From: Chloracidobacterium validum
GTDB lineage: Bacteria > Acidobacteriota > Blastocatellia > Chloracidobacteriales > Chloracidobacteriaceae
Assembly: GCF_018304825.1 (NCBI RefSeq)
Contig: NZ_CP072648.1
Span: 2,215,501-2,279,500 of the forward strand
Length of the DNA stretch: 64,000 nt
Direction: 5' to 3'
Below, piece after piece: positions 48,840-56,866 of the stretch (positions are counted from its first letter, which is position 1; each line of letters starts with the position of its first letter). A model generated the notes under the pieces. The model saw only the letters and a list, made by a program, of their open reading frames with translations, searched no databases and was not told where the DNA came from. A program made the position numbers and the translations under genes.

Positions 48840-49166
48840 ATGACCGACATCCAGCACATCACGGCCACCGAACTCGCCCAACGTCTGGCAGATGGGCAGC
48901 CGGTCAACCTTCTGGATGTGCGCGAAGCCTGGGAGTACGACTTCAATCGCATTCCCGGCGGAACGTTACATCCGATGAGTGACATGGCAGATTGGGCCAC
49001 AAAACTTGATCCGGCGCAGGCATACGTCATTTATTGCCACCATGGCATTCGGAGCATGCACGCCTGCGCCTATCTGCGCAGGCGGGGCTTTACCCAACTT
49101 TTCAACTTGGTGGGCGGAATTGATGCTTGGTCGCGCGAGGTTGATCCAACCGTTCCACTTTACTAG
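48840..49166 (+). CDS. Rhodanese-like sulfurtransferase
   Basis: A single-domain rhodanese of 108 residues, likely cytoplasmic. It starts ITATELAQRLADGQPVNLLDVRE and has the active-site loop CHHGIRS with the catalytic Cys after YVIY, close to GlpE. It starts 26 bp after sdhB on the same strand and may be co-transcribed. Sulfur donor and acceptor are unknown. Confidence 0.9.
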   Translation: MTDIQHITATELAQRLADGQPVNLLDVREAWEYDFNRIPGGTLHPMSDMADWATKLDPAQAYVIYCHHGIRSMHACAYLRRRGFTQLFNLVGGIDAWSREVDPTVPLY

Positions 49167-49214
49167 CTTCCATAAATTCCATCGCTGCTCAATTATCGCC
49201 TTGTACGCAGGCAG

Positions 49215-50183
49215 CTACTGAGCGCGCAGGCGAGCGAGTTCAGCCTCAAGTTGGGTGCGAGCCTGGCGTTCCGCTTCAGCGCGGGCTTCAGCTTCCAAAC
49301 GGGCTTGCTGTTCCGCCTCTTTTGCTTGGCGTTCAGCTTCGGCACGCGCTTCAGCTTCAAGCTTTGCCTGGCGCTCGGCTTCGGCACGCGCTTCAGCTTC
49401 AAGCTTTGCCTGGCGCTCGGCTTCAGCGCGGGCTTCAGCTTCAAGCTTTGCCTGGCGCTCGGCTTCAGCGCGGGCTTCAGCCTCAAGCTTTGCCCGGCGC
49501 TCGGCTTCGGCACGAGACTCCGCTTCCAAGCGCGCTGCCTCCTCTGCCCATAACCGCTCCACCTCCGCACGGACCAGCTTACTCGCCGTCCCCCCTCCCA
49601 ACAGCGGCTCAACCTCAAACGTCGCGCCCCCCAACCCCTCTAACCCAAATGCCTCGCCCCGCCGATAAACCCTCACCTCCCCGTACTTCCCATCCTCTAC
49701 CACCGGACGCCGATGCACGACCACCTGCTCTTTCCCCACGTCCACAATCACGTACTCCCCAAGCCCACGCCGCGCATACTCCTCCAGCTTTACCACGTAG
49801 TCGTCCCGCCGATTCGTGCTCACTACTTCCACCGCTACCACCGCCGTATCCTGCGCCAGCCACACGATCCCACTCCGAGCATCCAACCCGGCACTTGCAT
49901 CTGCCAGTTTCTGATACACCAGCACGTCAGGTATTCGTATGGTATCCACTTCCGTCTGCAACCCGAGTTGTACGGCTTCGTACAGTAGTCCCCGCTCGGC
50001 AATCGCGCGGTTGAAGAGATGAAGCAGGGCCGTGATGATGAGTTGATGTCGTTCGCTCGGTGGAGGCATTTCAACGGGGATGCCGCGGACGAGTTCATAA
50101 CGGCGGTCGTCGTCCTGACCGTAGGTGAGAAACTCTTCAACCGTCAAGCGGCGGGGTGGCGCAGTTACGACAGGTGCAGACAC
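49215..50183 (-). CDS. Uma2-family endonuclease-like protein with repeat-built coiled coil
   Basis: Residues about 1-190 are a Uma2 (DUF820) domain, a PD-(D/E)xK-type nuclease fold common in cyanobacteria and Chloroflexi: [30 protein letters not shown] and [20 protein letters not shown]. The C-terminal third is a charged coiled coil built from a 14-residue unit ([14 protein letters not shown]). A GTG at 50183 is the likely start; the upstream part of a longer frame looks non-coding. The role of Uma2 proteins is not established. Convergent with the rhodanese gene. Confidence 0.85.
   Translation of the reverse strand: MSAPVVTAPPRRLTVEEFLTYGQDDDRRYELVRGIPVEMPPPSERHQLIITALLHLFNRAIAERGLLYEAVQLGLQTEVDTIRIPDVLVYQKLADASAGLDARSGIVWLAQDTAVVAVEVVSTNRRDDYVVKLEEYARRGLGEYVIVDVGKEQVVVHRRPVVEDGKYGEVRVYRRGEAFGLEGLGGATFEVEPLLGGGTASKLVRAEVERLWAEEAARLEAESRAEAERRAKLEAEARAEAERQAKLEAEARAEAERQAKLEAEARAEAERQAKLEAEARAEAERQAKEAEQQARLEAEARAEAERQARTQLEAELARLRAQ
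49262..49520. repeat. 42-bp in-frame tandem repeat in the Uma2-family gene
   Basis: Copies of a 42-bp unit begin near 49343, 49385, 49427 and 49469, with more divergent ones to about 49262. Each encodes 14 residues of coiled coil on the minus strand. The four central copies are nearly identical, so the number may vary between strains. Confidence 0.85.
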
Positions 50184-50315
50184 AGCGGCAGTTTCCCCCA
50201 AAAACAACCTCTGGCACAGACGCCAACACCAACCAGTGTGACCGAAACCAAAGGTTGACGGCAAGGTACGGGCCGAACCACAGACGAGTCAGCCCCAGCA
50301 TCACCTAGTACGCAC

Positions 50316-51161
50316 TCAGGATTGCCCCAAAGCTGCCTGGATGCCTCTGGTTAGAGATTCGCGTAGGTGCTGATATTCAGTCCAAGACCGGCCGGCAATG
50401 AGTCCGCCATCCACGACAAGCGCATGCCCATTGACGAATCGCGCATCGTCGCTGGCTAGCCAGAGCACAGCCTGCGCGATGTCCACGGGTTGGCCGGCGT
50501 GACGAAGTGGCTGCGCGTTGACTTGCATTGGGGCCATCAGTGGCGCAAGCGCGCGCGCCACCTCTGGTGGAAGTCCAAAAGCATTGCCGAAAATGCCGGT
50601 GGCAATGAAGCCCGGACAAACGCAGTTGACCCGGATGCCCTGCTCGCCCAATTCCATGGCGACGGAATGGGTCAGGTGGATGACGGCCGCTTTGCACGCA
50701 CTGTAGATGTGCGGCGCGTGGCCGGTGCGCAGCCCGGCTACGCTGGCGGTGCTCACGATGCTCCCAGCGCGGCGTGGCAGCATCACCCGCGCGGCATGCT
50801 TCATACCCAGAAAAACGCTCCGCAGAAGCAGGGCTATCGTCTGGTCAAAGCCTTCCGATGGGGTTTCAGCAATCGGACCCGAAACACCCTGCGCCCCGGC
50901 GTTGTTATACATGATGTCGAGTACGCCAAACTCAGCAACGGCAACATCCACGAGTGCGGCAATATCGTCCTCGCGGGTGACATCAGCTCGCTTGTAGATG
51001 GCGCGCTCGCCAAGTTCGGCCGCGATCTCCCGACCGCGCTCATCCTGAATGTCACTCAAAACGACGGCCGCGCCTTCGGCATGAAACAGCCGGGCCGTCG
51101 CCTCACCAATGCCGCTGGCCGCGCCCGTCACGACCGCAACCTTCCCGTCGAGTTTACCCAT
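50316..51161 (-). CDS. SDR-family oxidoreductase
   Basis: Classical SDR, 281 residues from the ATG at 51161, which has GGAG 6 nt upstream. Cofactor motif TGAASGIG, then NNAG, the Ser of STASVAG and YSACK, and the PGFIATGIFG segment are in place. An Asp after the second strand (LSDIQ) suggests NAD over NADP. It is close in style to cyclopentanol- and glucose-dehydrogenase-like SDRs, but the substrate is unknown. It is the last of a minus-strand run after a small hypothetical gene. Confidence 0.9.
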   Translation of the reverse strand: MGKLDGKVAVVTGAASGIGEATARLFHAEGAAVVLSDIQDERGREIAAELGERAIYKRADVTREDDIAALVDVAVAEFGVLDIMYNNAGAQGVSGPIAETPSEGFDQTIALLLRSVFLGMKHAARVMLPRRAGSIVSTASVAGLRTGHAPHIYSACKAAVIHLTHSVAMELGEQGIRVNCVCPGFIATGIFGNAFGLPPEVARALAPLMAPMQVNAQPLRHAGQPVDIAQAVLWLASDDARFVNGHALVVDGGLIAGRSWTEYQHLRESLTRGIQAALGQS

Positions 51162-51212
51162 AACTTGCTCCGTTGTGTTCAAGATATTGTGCGCTGATGG
51201 GTTGATTGATGG

Positions 51213-51503
51213 CTAGCCACCAAAGAAGCGCTTGATGCGCTCCCAGAAGGATGGCTTGGGAATATCGAATGGTTGATTGAACTCTGGGATTGGCGCCGGC
51301 TCTTGAAAGGCTTCAGGACTCCGCGACTCTCGCAGACGGCGGATACGGCTTGACATGGGTGTTTCGAGGTCGGATGGCGGCGAAGTCGTCTCCGCTGGGG
51401 GCATCACCGGCGCTAAGCCGGAGCGATTCGACCGCGCCACCTCACCGGATGCCGGGCGGCGTGCGCTATCACTGCGCAGGCGGGATGGGCTTTCATCTTC
51501 CAC
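51213..51503 (-). CDS. Small hypothetical protein
   Basis: A 96-residue protein with a GTG start and a strong GAGGAG 8 nt upstream, 30 bp after the ABC permease stop. The first 60 residues are polar and probably disordered (Ser, Arg, Pro rich). The end, FWERIKRFFGG, is an amphipathic or membrane-binding helix. I do not recognise a family. The RBS and position favour a real gene. Confidence 0.6.
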   Translation of the reverse strand: MEDESPSRLRSDSARRPASGEVARSNRSGLAPVMPPAETTSPPSDLETPMSSRIRRLRESRSPEAFQEPAPIPEFNQPFDIPKPSFWERIKRFFGG

Positions 51504-51533
51504 AGGACAAACTCCTCAAAAGAAACCGGCAGA

Positions 51534-52496
51534 TTATCGGTCCATGGCAATCCGTGGGTCAAGAAACCGGTAGAGCAGGTCGGTCAAGGTGTTGACCGTG
51601 ACATACGTCAACGCGATGGCAAGCAAGTTGGCCTGAACCTGATTATACTCGCGCTCATTGATGGCCCGCACCGTGAGGTCTCCGACGCCCGGCATCGAGA
51701 AGATGGTTTCGGTGACGATGGCTCCGGTGAGGATGATGCCAAACTGTAGCCCAATGATGGTGACGACCGGAATGAGGCTGTTTTTGAGAACGTGCTTGAA
51801 CAGCACGACCCGTTCTGGAAGCCCTTTGGCGCGTGCCGTCCGCACGTAATCCTCGCCTAACTCCTCGATGACGCTGGAGCGCACCAGGCGCGTCAAAATG
51901 GCGGCCATGGCCAGGCCAAGCGTTGTCGCCGGCAAGATGAAATGCTCGAAACCATCACTCCCTGAAACCGGCAGCCAATCCAGATAAACCGCAAAAACGA
52001 GAATGGACAGCGGCCCAATCACAAAGTTGGGAAGCGCAATGCCGCCCAGCGACACAACTGAGATGGATGTATCCAGCCAGCGTCCACGCGCAACGGCCGC
52101 CGCAATCCCCAGTGGTACGGCAATGATGACCGCGACCAGCATCGCCGCGCCCGCCAGCTTGAGCGTCGTCGGGTAACGTTTCAGCAACTCACGCATGACA
52201 TTTTTGCCACCGAACGTCTCACCCAAATCACCCCGCAGGATGCCACGGTGTTTGTCTGCGCCATCGGTCGTTGGTGCGCCAAACCAGAGCCGGTAATACT
52301 GCTGCCAAAGCGGCAAATCGAGGCCGTGCTTGTGACGCAGTGCCTGAATTTCTTCTGGGCGGGCGCTGTCGCCAAGGTACATCACGACAGGATCGCCGGG
52401 CACCAGGTGAATCAGCACAAACACCAGTGTCACGACCGCCCACATCACCGGCACGACTATCGCCATGCGCTTGAGAAAGGAAAGAACAACGACCAT
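51534..52496 (-). CDS. ABC transporter permease, dipeptide/oligopeptide type
   Basis: A DppB/OppB-type inner-membrane permease of 320 residues with six membrane segments. It starts with the HLVPGDPV motif. The EAA loop that contacts the ATPase shows in DYVRTARAKGLPERVVLFKHVLKNSLIPV, and the chain ends LDPRIAMDR, all typical of the family. The second permease, ATPases and binding protein are not adjacent, so it must work with subunits encoded elsewhere. Confidence 0.92.
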   Translation of the reverse strand: MVVVLSFLKRMAIVVPVMWAVVTLVFVLIHLVPGDPVVMYLGDSARPEEIQALRHKHGLDLPLWQQYYRLWFGAPTTDGADKHRGILRGDLGETFGGKNVMRELLKRYPTTLKLAGAAMLVAVIIAVPLGIAAAVARGRWLDTSISVVSLGGIALPNFVIGPLSILVFAVYLDWLPVSGSDGFEHFILPATTLGLAMAAILTRLVRSSVIEELGEDYVRTARAKGLPERVVLFKHVLKNSLIPVVTIIGLQFGIILTGAIVTETIFSMPGVGDLTVRAINEREYNQVQANLLAIALTYVTVNTLTDLLYRFLDPRIAMDR

Positions 52497-52585
52497 GACA
52501 AGTAGCGCGACGGTTGCCGCCCTGCCTTGGCGCGCATCACGGAGTCGGCACCCCGGCCAAGGAAGTCGCGGTTACGAAACCGGCG

Positions 52586-53107
52586 TTAGTTGAGCCGGCA
52601 TTGAAGGTTGCGGATGGCCTTCTTGGCGGCTGCATAGTCTGGATTATACGCCAATGCCGTCGTGTATTCGCGCATGGCGTCCAACCACCGTCCCTGGAAT
52701 TCCAGCACCCGGCCATAGTTGAAATGCGGGTAGAAATAGCATTCGTAGCGCTTGGCCTTCATGGCACGCTGCAACCAAAGCGTGGATGAAAGGGGGTCGT
52801 CACGCTCGATGAGATAGGCCCCAATGTCGTTGTAGGGATTGCCAAAGTCTGGATCGAGTTCAATCGCCCGGAGGCATTCAGCAATGGCGCGGTCGAGATC
52901 GCCCAGGAAGCTGTACGTCCAACCAAGAAAGGTGTGGGCTTCAGCCGTTGGGTGGAGTGCAATCGAACGTTCATAGAGCAAGATGGCTTCGTCGAGCTTG
53001 CCTTCCATCTGACGCTGATAAGCCGTTTGGAAGTAGTGCGTCGCTTCACGCTCGGCTAGATCATCTGTCGTATCGAGATGTTCAAAGTTATCGCGCGCGT
53101 CATTCAT
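52586..53107 (-). CDS. Tetratricopeptide-repeat protein
   Basis: A 173-residue soluble protein with about three TPR units between residues 20 and 165, seen as helix pairs such as AILLYERSIALHPTAEAHT, AIAECLRAIELDPDFGNPY and AMREYTTALAYNPDYAAA. It probably acts as a protein-binding scaffold; the partner is unknown. Its start overlaps the stop of the dnaQ-like gene by 4 bp (ATGA), so the two are coupled. Confidence 0.9.
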   Translation of the reverse strand: MNDARDNFEHLDTTDDLAEREATHYFQTAYQRQMEGKLDEAILLYERSIALHPTAEAHTFLGWTYSFLGDLDRAIAECLRAIELDPDFGNPYNDIGAYLIERDDPLSSTLWLQRAMKAKRYECYFYPHFNYGRVLEFQGRWLDAMREYTTALAYNPDYAAAKKAIRNLQCRLN

Positions 53108-53976
53108 AGTGATTCATCCTCGTTGGGAAGCCGAAGTCGTCGCTGGTTTGACCGCTGTCGTTTTGCCATGAGGGCAGTTGCCGCTTCAACCGTTGTGATA
53201 CCTTCGGCGACGAGCCGGTTCAACAATCGCAGGAAAAGCTGGGCGGTTGCAAGCGCGTCTCCCGATGCGCGGTGACGGGCTGGGTTGGAGATGCGGAAGT
53301 GGTCAGTCACGCAATCGAGGCGGTAGCTATCCAGTCCGGGGACGAGGCGGCGCGCGAGCTGAACCGTACACAGCGTCGGAGCCTCCCAAACGAAGGTTTC
53401 GTCAGCCCGCGTCAGCTCGGCCGTCAGAAAGCGCCGATCAAAGCTGGCATTATGGGCAACGACGACCGTCTGGACGAGACGCGCGCGAAGCTGCGGGGCA
53501 ATTGCCGCAAACGGCGGGGCATCGGCCACCATGGCGTCACTAATGCCAGTCAGCGCCGTGATGAGCGGCGGGATTGGCTCGCCTGGATTGACCAAACTGG
53601 TGAAGGTGTCCGTCATCTCACCGCGTTCGATCAGGACACAGGCGACTTCAGTAATCCGTCCGTGCCGGGAACTACGGCCGGTCGTTTCCACATCAATGAC
53701 GGCAAAGCGACTCTCCAGAAGCAACTGGGGCCAATCAGGCGTGGGGTGCGCCAGATAGGCTTGCCAGCGGATACAGTTGTCATCACCCAAAATGGCTTCT
53801 GGAATCTGCTCAAGGAACGGCAGCAGTATCCGGCGGACAAGCTCCGGTGATGCCTGCGGCGCTTTGAGCAGCTCACGCCCCAGCGTCGTTAGGGAAACCG
53901 GACCCGGCGCCGCTGACAGGCGGGCGCGCAGGGTTCTCAACAGGGTGGGTGAAGCGCCTACCGTTTCGTTCGCCAA
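53104..53976 (-). CDS. DnaQ-type 3'-5' exonuclease
   Basis: A DEDDh exonuclease. Motif I is DVETTG, motif II is in VVAHNASFDRRFL and motif III is HRASGDALATAQ. About 85 residues precede the nuclease domain and may form a winged-helix-like region (TTLGRELLKAPQASPELVRRI); they are not part of DNA polymerase III epsilon. The start is uncertain: a TTG at 53976 has GGAG 11 nt upstream, and a second TTG at 54009 is possible. It may act in repair or RNA trimming. Coupled to the TPR gene. Confidence 0.87.
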   Translation of the reverse strand: MANETVGASPTLLRTLRARLSAAPGPVSLTTLGRELLKAPQASPELVRRILLPFLEQIPEAILGDDNCIRWQAYLAHPTPDWPQLLLESRFAVIDVETTGRSSRHGRITEVACVLIERGEMTDTFTSLVNPGEPIPPLITALTGISDAMVADAPPFAAIAPQLRARLVQTVVVAHNASFDRRFLTAELTRADETFVWEAPTLCTVQLARRLVPGLDSYRLDCVTDHFRISNPARHRASGDALATAQLFLRLLNRLVAEGITTVEAATALMAKRQRSNQRRLRLPNEDESL

Positions 53977-54143
53977 GGTTTGGGCAACTCCGCAGAAAAG
54001 CCAGACCAAGCAGCCATCCCGACGGCGCGGCGCGGACTCGCAGGGGGCAGGATGGTGACCGTCATCTTGCTGAAAATCCCGGCTCTGTCGCGCTCAAAGA
54101 ACGTTTTCAGATACACGGTCGGGCAGGTTCAGGTTGGATGCGC

Positions 54144-54716
54144 TCAAGGAAGCGGCCGAAATGAATAGGCCAGCCGATCCGTCTGGTAACGCAGTGTATC
54201 GTGGAAGCGAGTTTCTCCCTCGAAGCGCAGGACCCAGATTGTTTGATCGTCTGTCTGCAAAAAATAGTAACGCCCGGTCATAGGCTTCCCGACCCGGCGG
54301 AAGGTAAAGGTCAGGAGCGTTCCACGCGCAATCGCCGTTGAAAAACGCTCTCGCTTTTTCAACTGAAAGTCCGGCCGAAACTGAAGGGAGGTTTCGGCTT
54401 CACGGTCGGCCAGGCAGCGGGCCGGTTCGTCGGCACAGTCTGCCGGTATGGTTTCACGCTTCACCTTGAGCAATGCCTGGCTGCGGTCGCGGTAAATGAT
54501 TTCAAGCACCCGCCGCCCATCATTCTCGATGGCGTTTTCCGAACGCCAGCCGGGTAGCAGTTCCAGCTCAAAGCCGGCCTCGGGATCGGCAAACTTGCGC
54601 ACTTCAGCCGTGCGCTCGCTGGTGGCGGACGACGGCGGCAGCGGAATCCCCTGGGCAGTAACCACCGCTGGCAGCCCCCCCAGCACGAGCCACCAGAGTG
54701 CAGTTCGGCAAGCCAT
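54144..54716 (-). CDS. Exported hypothetical protein
   Basis: A 190-residue protein with GGAGG 5 nt before the ATG at 54716. A signal peptide (ALWWLVLGGLPAVVTAQG) is followed by a compact domain. It contains FADPEAGFELELLPGW, a pattern seen in secreted proteins with a PsbP/LpqN-like or DUF1795-like fold, and RFHDTLRYQTDRLAYSFR near the end. Two Cys (ADCADEPARC) could pair. Function unknown. Confidence 0.75.
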   Translation of the reverse strand: MACRTALWWLVLGGLPAVVTAQGIPLPPSSATSERTAEVRKFADPEAGFELELLPGWRSENAIENDGRRVLEIIYRDRSQALLKVKRETIPADCADEPARCLADREAETSLQFRPDFQLKKRERFSTAIARGTLLTFTFRRVGKPMTGRYYFLQTDDQTIWVLRFEGETRFHDTLRYQTDRLAYSFRPLP

Positions 54717-54758
54717 GGCAACCTCCAAAAAACCAATCGGATATACGCGGCAGGCTGG

Positions 54759-55244
54759 TCAGGCGTCTAGTTCGGCGAGCGCCTGGAGCACTTGCGCATC
54801 ATGCCCCTCAACCTTGACCTTGGGAAAGATGCGCGCGATTCGCCCCTGCTCGTTGATGATGAAGGTCGCGCGGACGATGCCGAAATAGGTCTTGCCGTAG
54901 TTTTTTTTCTCCTGCCATACGCCGTACTGCTCGGCCACAATGTGGTCGGGATCGGACAATAGGGGAAAGTCGAGTCCAAACTTCGCGGCGAATTTCCCGT
55001 GGGAAGCCACACTGTCGGGACTAATCCCAATCACTTGCGCCCTGAGCGCCGCCAGCTTGTCGCGCACCGCGTTGAAGGCACAGGCCTCTTTGGTGCAACC
55101 CGGCGTGTTGTCACGCGGGTAGAAATAGAGGATGACCCGCTGTCCGGCAAAGTCCGTCAGGCTGACAGCCTGCCCATTGGCATCCGGGAGGGTGAATGTC
55201 GGGGCTTGATCGCCAACCGACAGCGAAGGACGATGAGAAGTCAT
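54759..55244 (-). CDS. bcp: Thiol peroxidase of the BCP/PrxQ family
   Basis: Thioredoxin-dependent peroxidase of 161 residues, cytoplasmic. The peroxidatic Cys50 is in DNTPGCTKEACAFN and the resolving Cys55 is five residues on, the BCP/PrxQ pattern; ILYFYPRDNT precedes it. It removes hydroperoxides, useful in a phototroph exposed to oxygen. Its start overlaps the plsX stop by 4 bp. Confidence 0.95.
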   Translation of the reverse strand: MTSHRPSLSVGDQAPTFTLPDANGQAVSLTDFAGQRVILYFYPRDNTPGCTKEACAFNAVRDKLAALRAQVIGISPDSVASHGKFAAKFGLDFPLLSDPDHIVAEQYGVWQEKKNYGKTYFGIVRATFIINEQGRIARIFPKVKVEGHDAQVLQALAELDA

Positions 55245-56302
55245 GCCAAGCTAGGTATGCTTGCGGTCGCTCCATTGCGATGTGGTGTCTGGAGCATTGC
55301 CACCACCGCCGGATCGGCCGCGATTTGATGGTTGAGGTGGCGCAGGTGCGCATCCCGCGCCACCCGGATGGCGTTACAAATCGCCTGGGGCGTCGAGCGA
55401 CCGTGACCAATGATGACTGGCTGCCGAATGCCAAGGAGTGGCGCACCGCCATACTCCGCATAGTCAAACCGCGCGCGCACCTGCTGCAACCCACTCAGCG
55501 CGTCGCGGGCACCCGCCGCCGAACCGAACGCCTGCTGAAGCAGCGTCAGCAGCGTCGTTGCCAGCCCTTCGCTCACCTTGAGCACGACATTGCCAGTAAA
55601 GCCATCACACACGATGACATCCACCACACCGGCATACACGTCCTTGCCCTCGACGTTGCCCACGAAGTCAAACGGACGGTGCGCGGCGTGTTGACGCAGC
55701 AACGCATGGGTTTCACGGGTCAGCTCATTGCCCTTGACGCTTTCTTCTCCGATGGAGAGGAGCCCGACCTGGGGGCGGGCAACCCCCAGGATGCGTTCGG
55801 CATAGGTAGCCCCCATGACGGCGAACTGATCCAGCATCGCCGGCTTGCAATCGGCATTGGCGCCAATATCGAGCAAGAGCGTGCCGCGGCCGTTGAGGGT
55901 CGGGAGGACCGTCGCCAGCGCCGGACGCGCAATGCCGGGGATGGTGCCTAACCAGAGTGTTGCCGCCGCAACCACTGCGCCAGTGTTCCCGGCGCTGACG
56001 AAGCCCACGGCCCGGCCTTGCTTGAGAGCTTCCAGGCCAACGCGCAGGGAGGAGTCACGCTTGGTGCGAACGGCGCGCGTCGCCGTCTCATCCATGGCAA
56101 CAACTTCGCTAGCGGGGAGAATTTCGATGGGTTCGGTCGTCCAGCCGGCTTCCTGAAGCGCGACTTGCAGCCGCTCCGGGCGACCGGCAAGCAGCACTTT
56201 CACGCCCAAGTCACGGGCCGCCATGAGCGCGCCTTCAACTTCTGGAACCGGCGCGGAGTCCCCACCCATGGCATCGAGAGCAATTTGCAGCATTGAGGTC
56301 AT
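55241..56302 (-). CDS. plsX: Phosphate acyltransferase PlsX
   Basis: Makes acyl-phosphate from acyl-ACP for phospholipid synthesis with PlsY. It has IALDAMGGDSAP, GFVSAGNTGAVVAAATLWLG and IGANADCKP, and the length is normal. ATGs at 56302 and 56293 and a TTG at 56326 are possible starts; the ATG at 56302 is used, with no strong RBS for any. It follows rpmF, the widespread rpmF-plsX pair, and is coupled to bcp. Confidence 0.93.
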   Translation of the reverse strand: MTSMLQIALDAMGGDSAPVPEVEGALMAARDLGVKVLLAGRPERLQVALQEAGWTTEPIEILPASEVVAMDETATRAVRTKRDSSLRVGLEALKQGRAVGFVSAGNTGAVVAAATLWLGTIPGIARPALATVLPTLNGRGTLLLDIGANADCKPAMLDQFAVMGATYAERILGVARPQVGLLSIGEESVKGNELTRETHALLRQHAAHRPFDFVGNVEGKDVYAGVVDVIVCDGFTGNVVLKVSEGLATTLLTLLQQAFGSAAGARDALSGLQQVRARFDYAEYGGAPLLGIRQPVIIGHGRSTPQAICNAIRVARDAHLRHLNHQIAADPAVVAMLQTPHRNGATASIPSLA

Positions 56303-56371
56303 GTCAGATTGCCGGGTACGTGGCAACCAACCCGGCCGCTCACCGGTTTCACCAACGTTCAGAACCAGTTC

Positions 56372-56566
56372 CTATTCTTCGGCGCCCTTTTGACGCACAA
56401 CGATCACCTGGCGACCACGGTAATAACCACATTCACCGCACACGCGATGCGGTAGGCGGGGTGCGCCACAGTTTTGACAGCGGACGATGGTCGGATTGAC
56501 TAATGCATCATGAGCGCGACGTTTACCGCGCCGCGATGAAGAATGGCGTCGTTTCGGATTTGGCAT
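56372..56566 (-). CDS. rpmF: 50S ribosomal protein L32
   Basis: A 64-residue L32 with the usual start MPNPKRRHSSSRRGKRRAH and a four-cysteine zinc site (C30, C33, C43, C46), the zinc-binding form of L32. It heads rpmF-plsX-bcp. AAAGG lies 11 nt before the ATG, with a perfect promoter upstream. Confidence 0.96.
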   Translation of the reverse strand: MPNPKRRHSSSRRGKRRAHDALVNPTIVRCQNCGAPRLPHRVCGECGYYRGRQVIVVRQKGAEE

Positions 56567-56866
56567 AAGCTTGATCGCCTTTCAAGAGCACGTTGATGAG
56601 CATTCGACGGAAATGCAAAAGCACAGGATTATAAGCTGACAAGGACGCTTGTCAATGTGCGGCAAGCCTAGGTAAAGCCCCCCAAACGGCTCGATGCGGT
56701 TTTGGATGGCGGCGGCGGTGTCCATTTTGTGAAAGCTGGAGGTCCTTCCGCTGGAAAGTCGCCACCCGCTTTACGTAGGCGCGGCTTTTGGTCATCCTTC
56801 GTCGCTGAAACACCACCTCCAGCCACAGGCAGGGACGGGCCTCTGCCGTGGGCAGCTTTATTTTCT
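56567..56866. other. Divergent intergenic region, rpmF / leuS
   Basis: About 300 bp between the divergent rpmF and leuS starts. It carries the rpmF promoter. Towards leuS the sequence is GC-rich and open in the leuS frame for 55 codons before the ATG, but reads as low-complexity sequence. I find no T-box pattern (no AGGGTGGNACCGCG). Confidence 0.5.
56628..56655 (-). promoter_or_regulatory. Consensus sigma-70-type promoter of rpmF-plsX-bcp
   Basis: On the minus strand a perfect TTGACA (56650-56655), 16-bp spacer and perfect TATAAT (56628-56633), about 62 bp ahead of the rpmF start codon. This is the best housekeeping promoter match noted in the window. Confidence 0.85.

Noticed and set aside
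56702-56866. N-terminal extension of leuS or a T-box leader
   Set aside because: The added residues are low-complexity and LeuRS starts at MHEKYQ. No T-box AGGGTGG-type element is visible.
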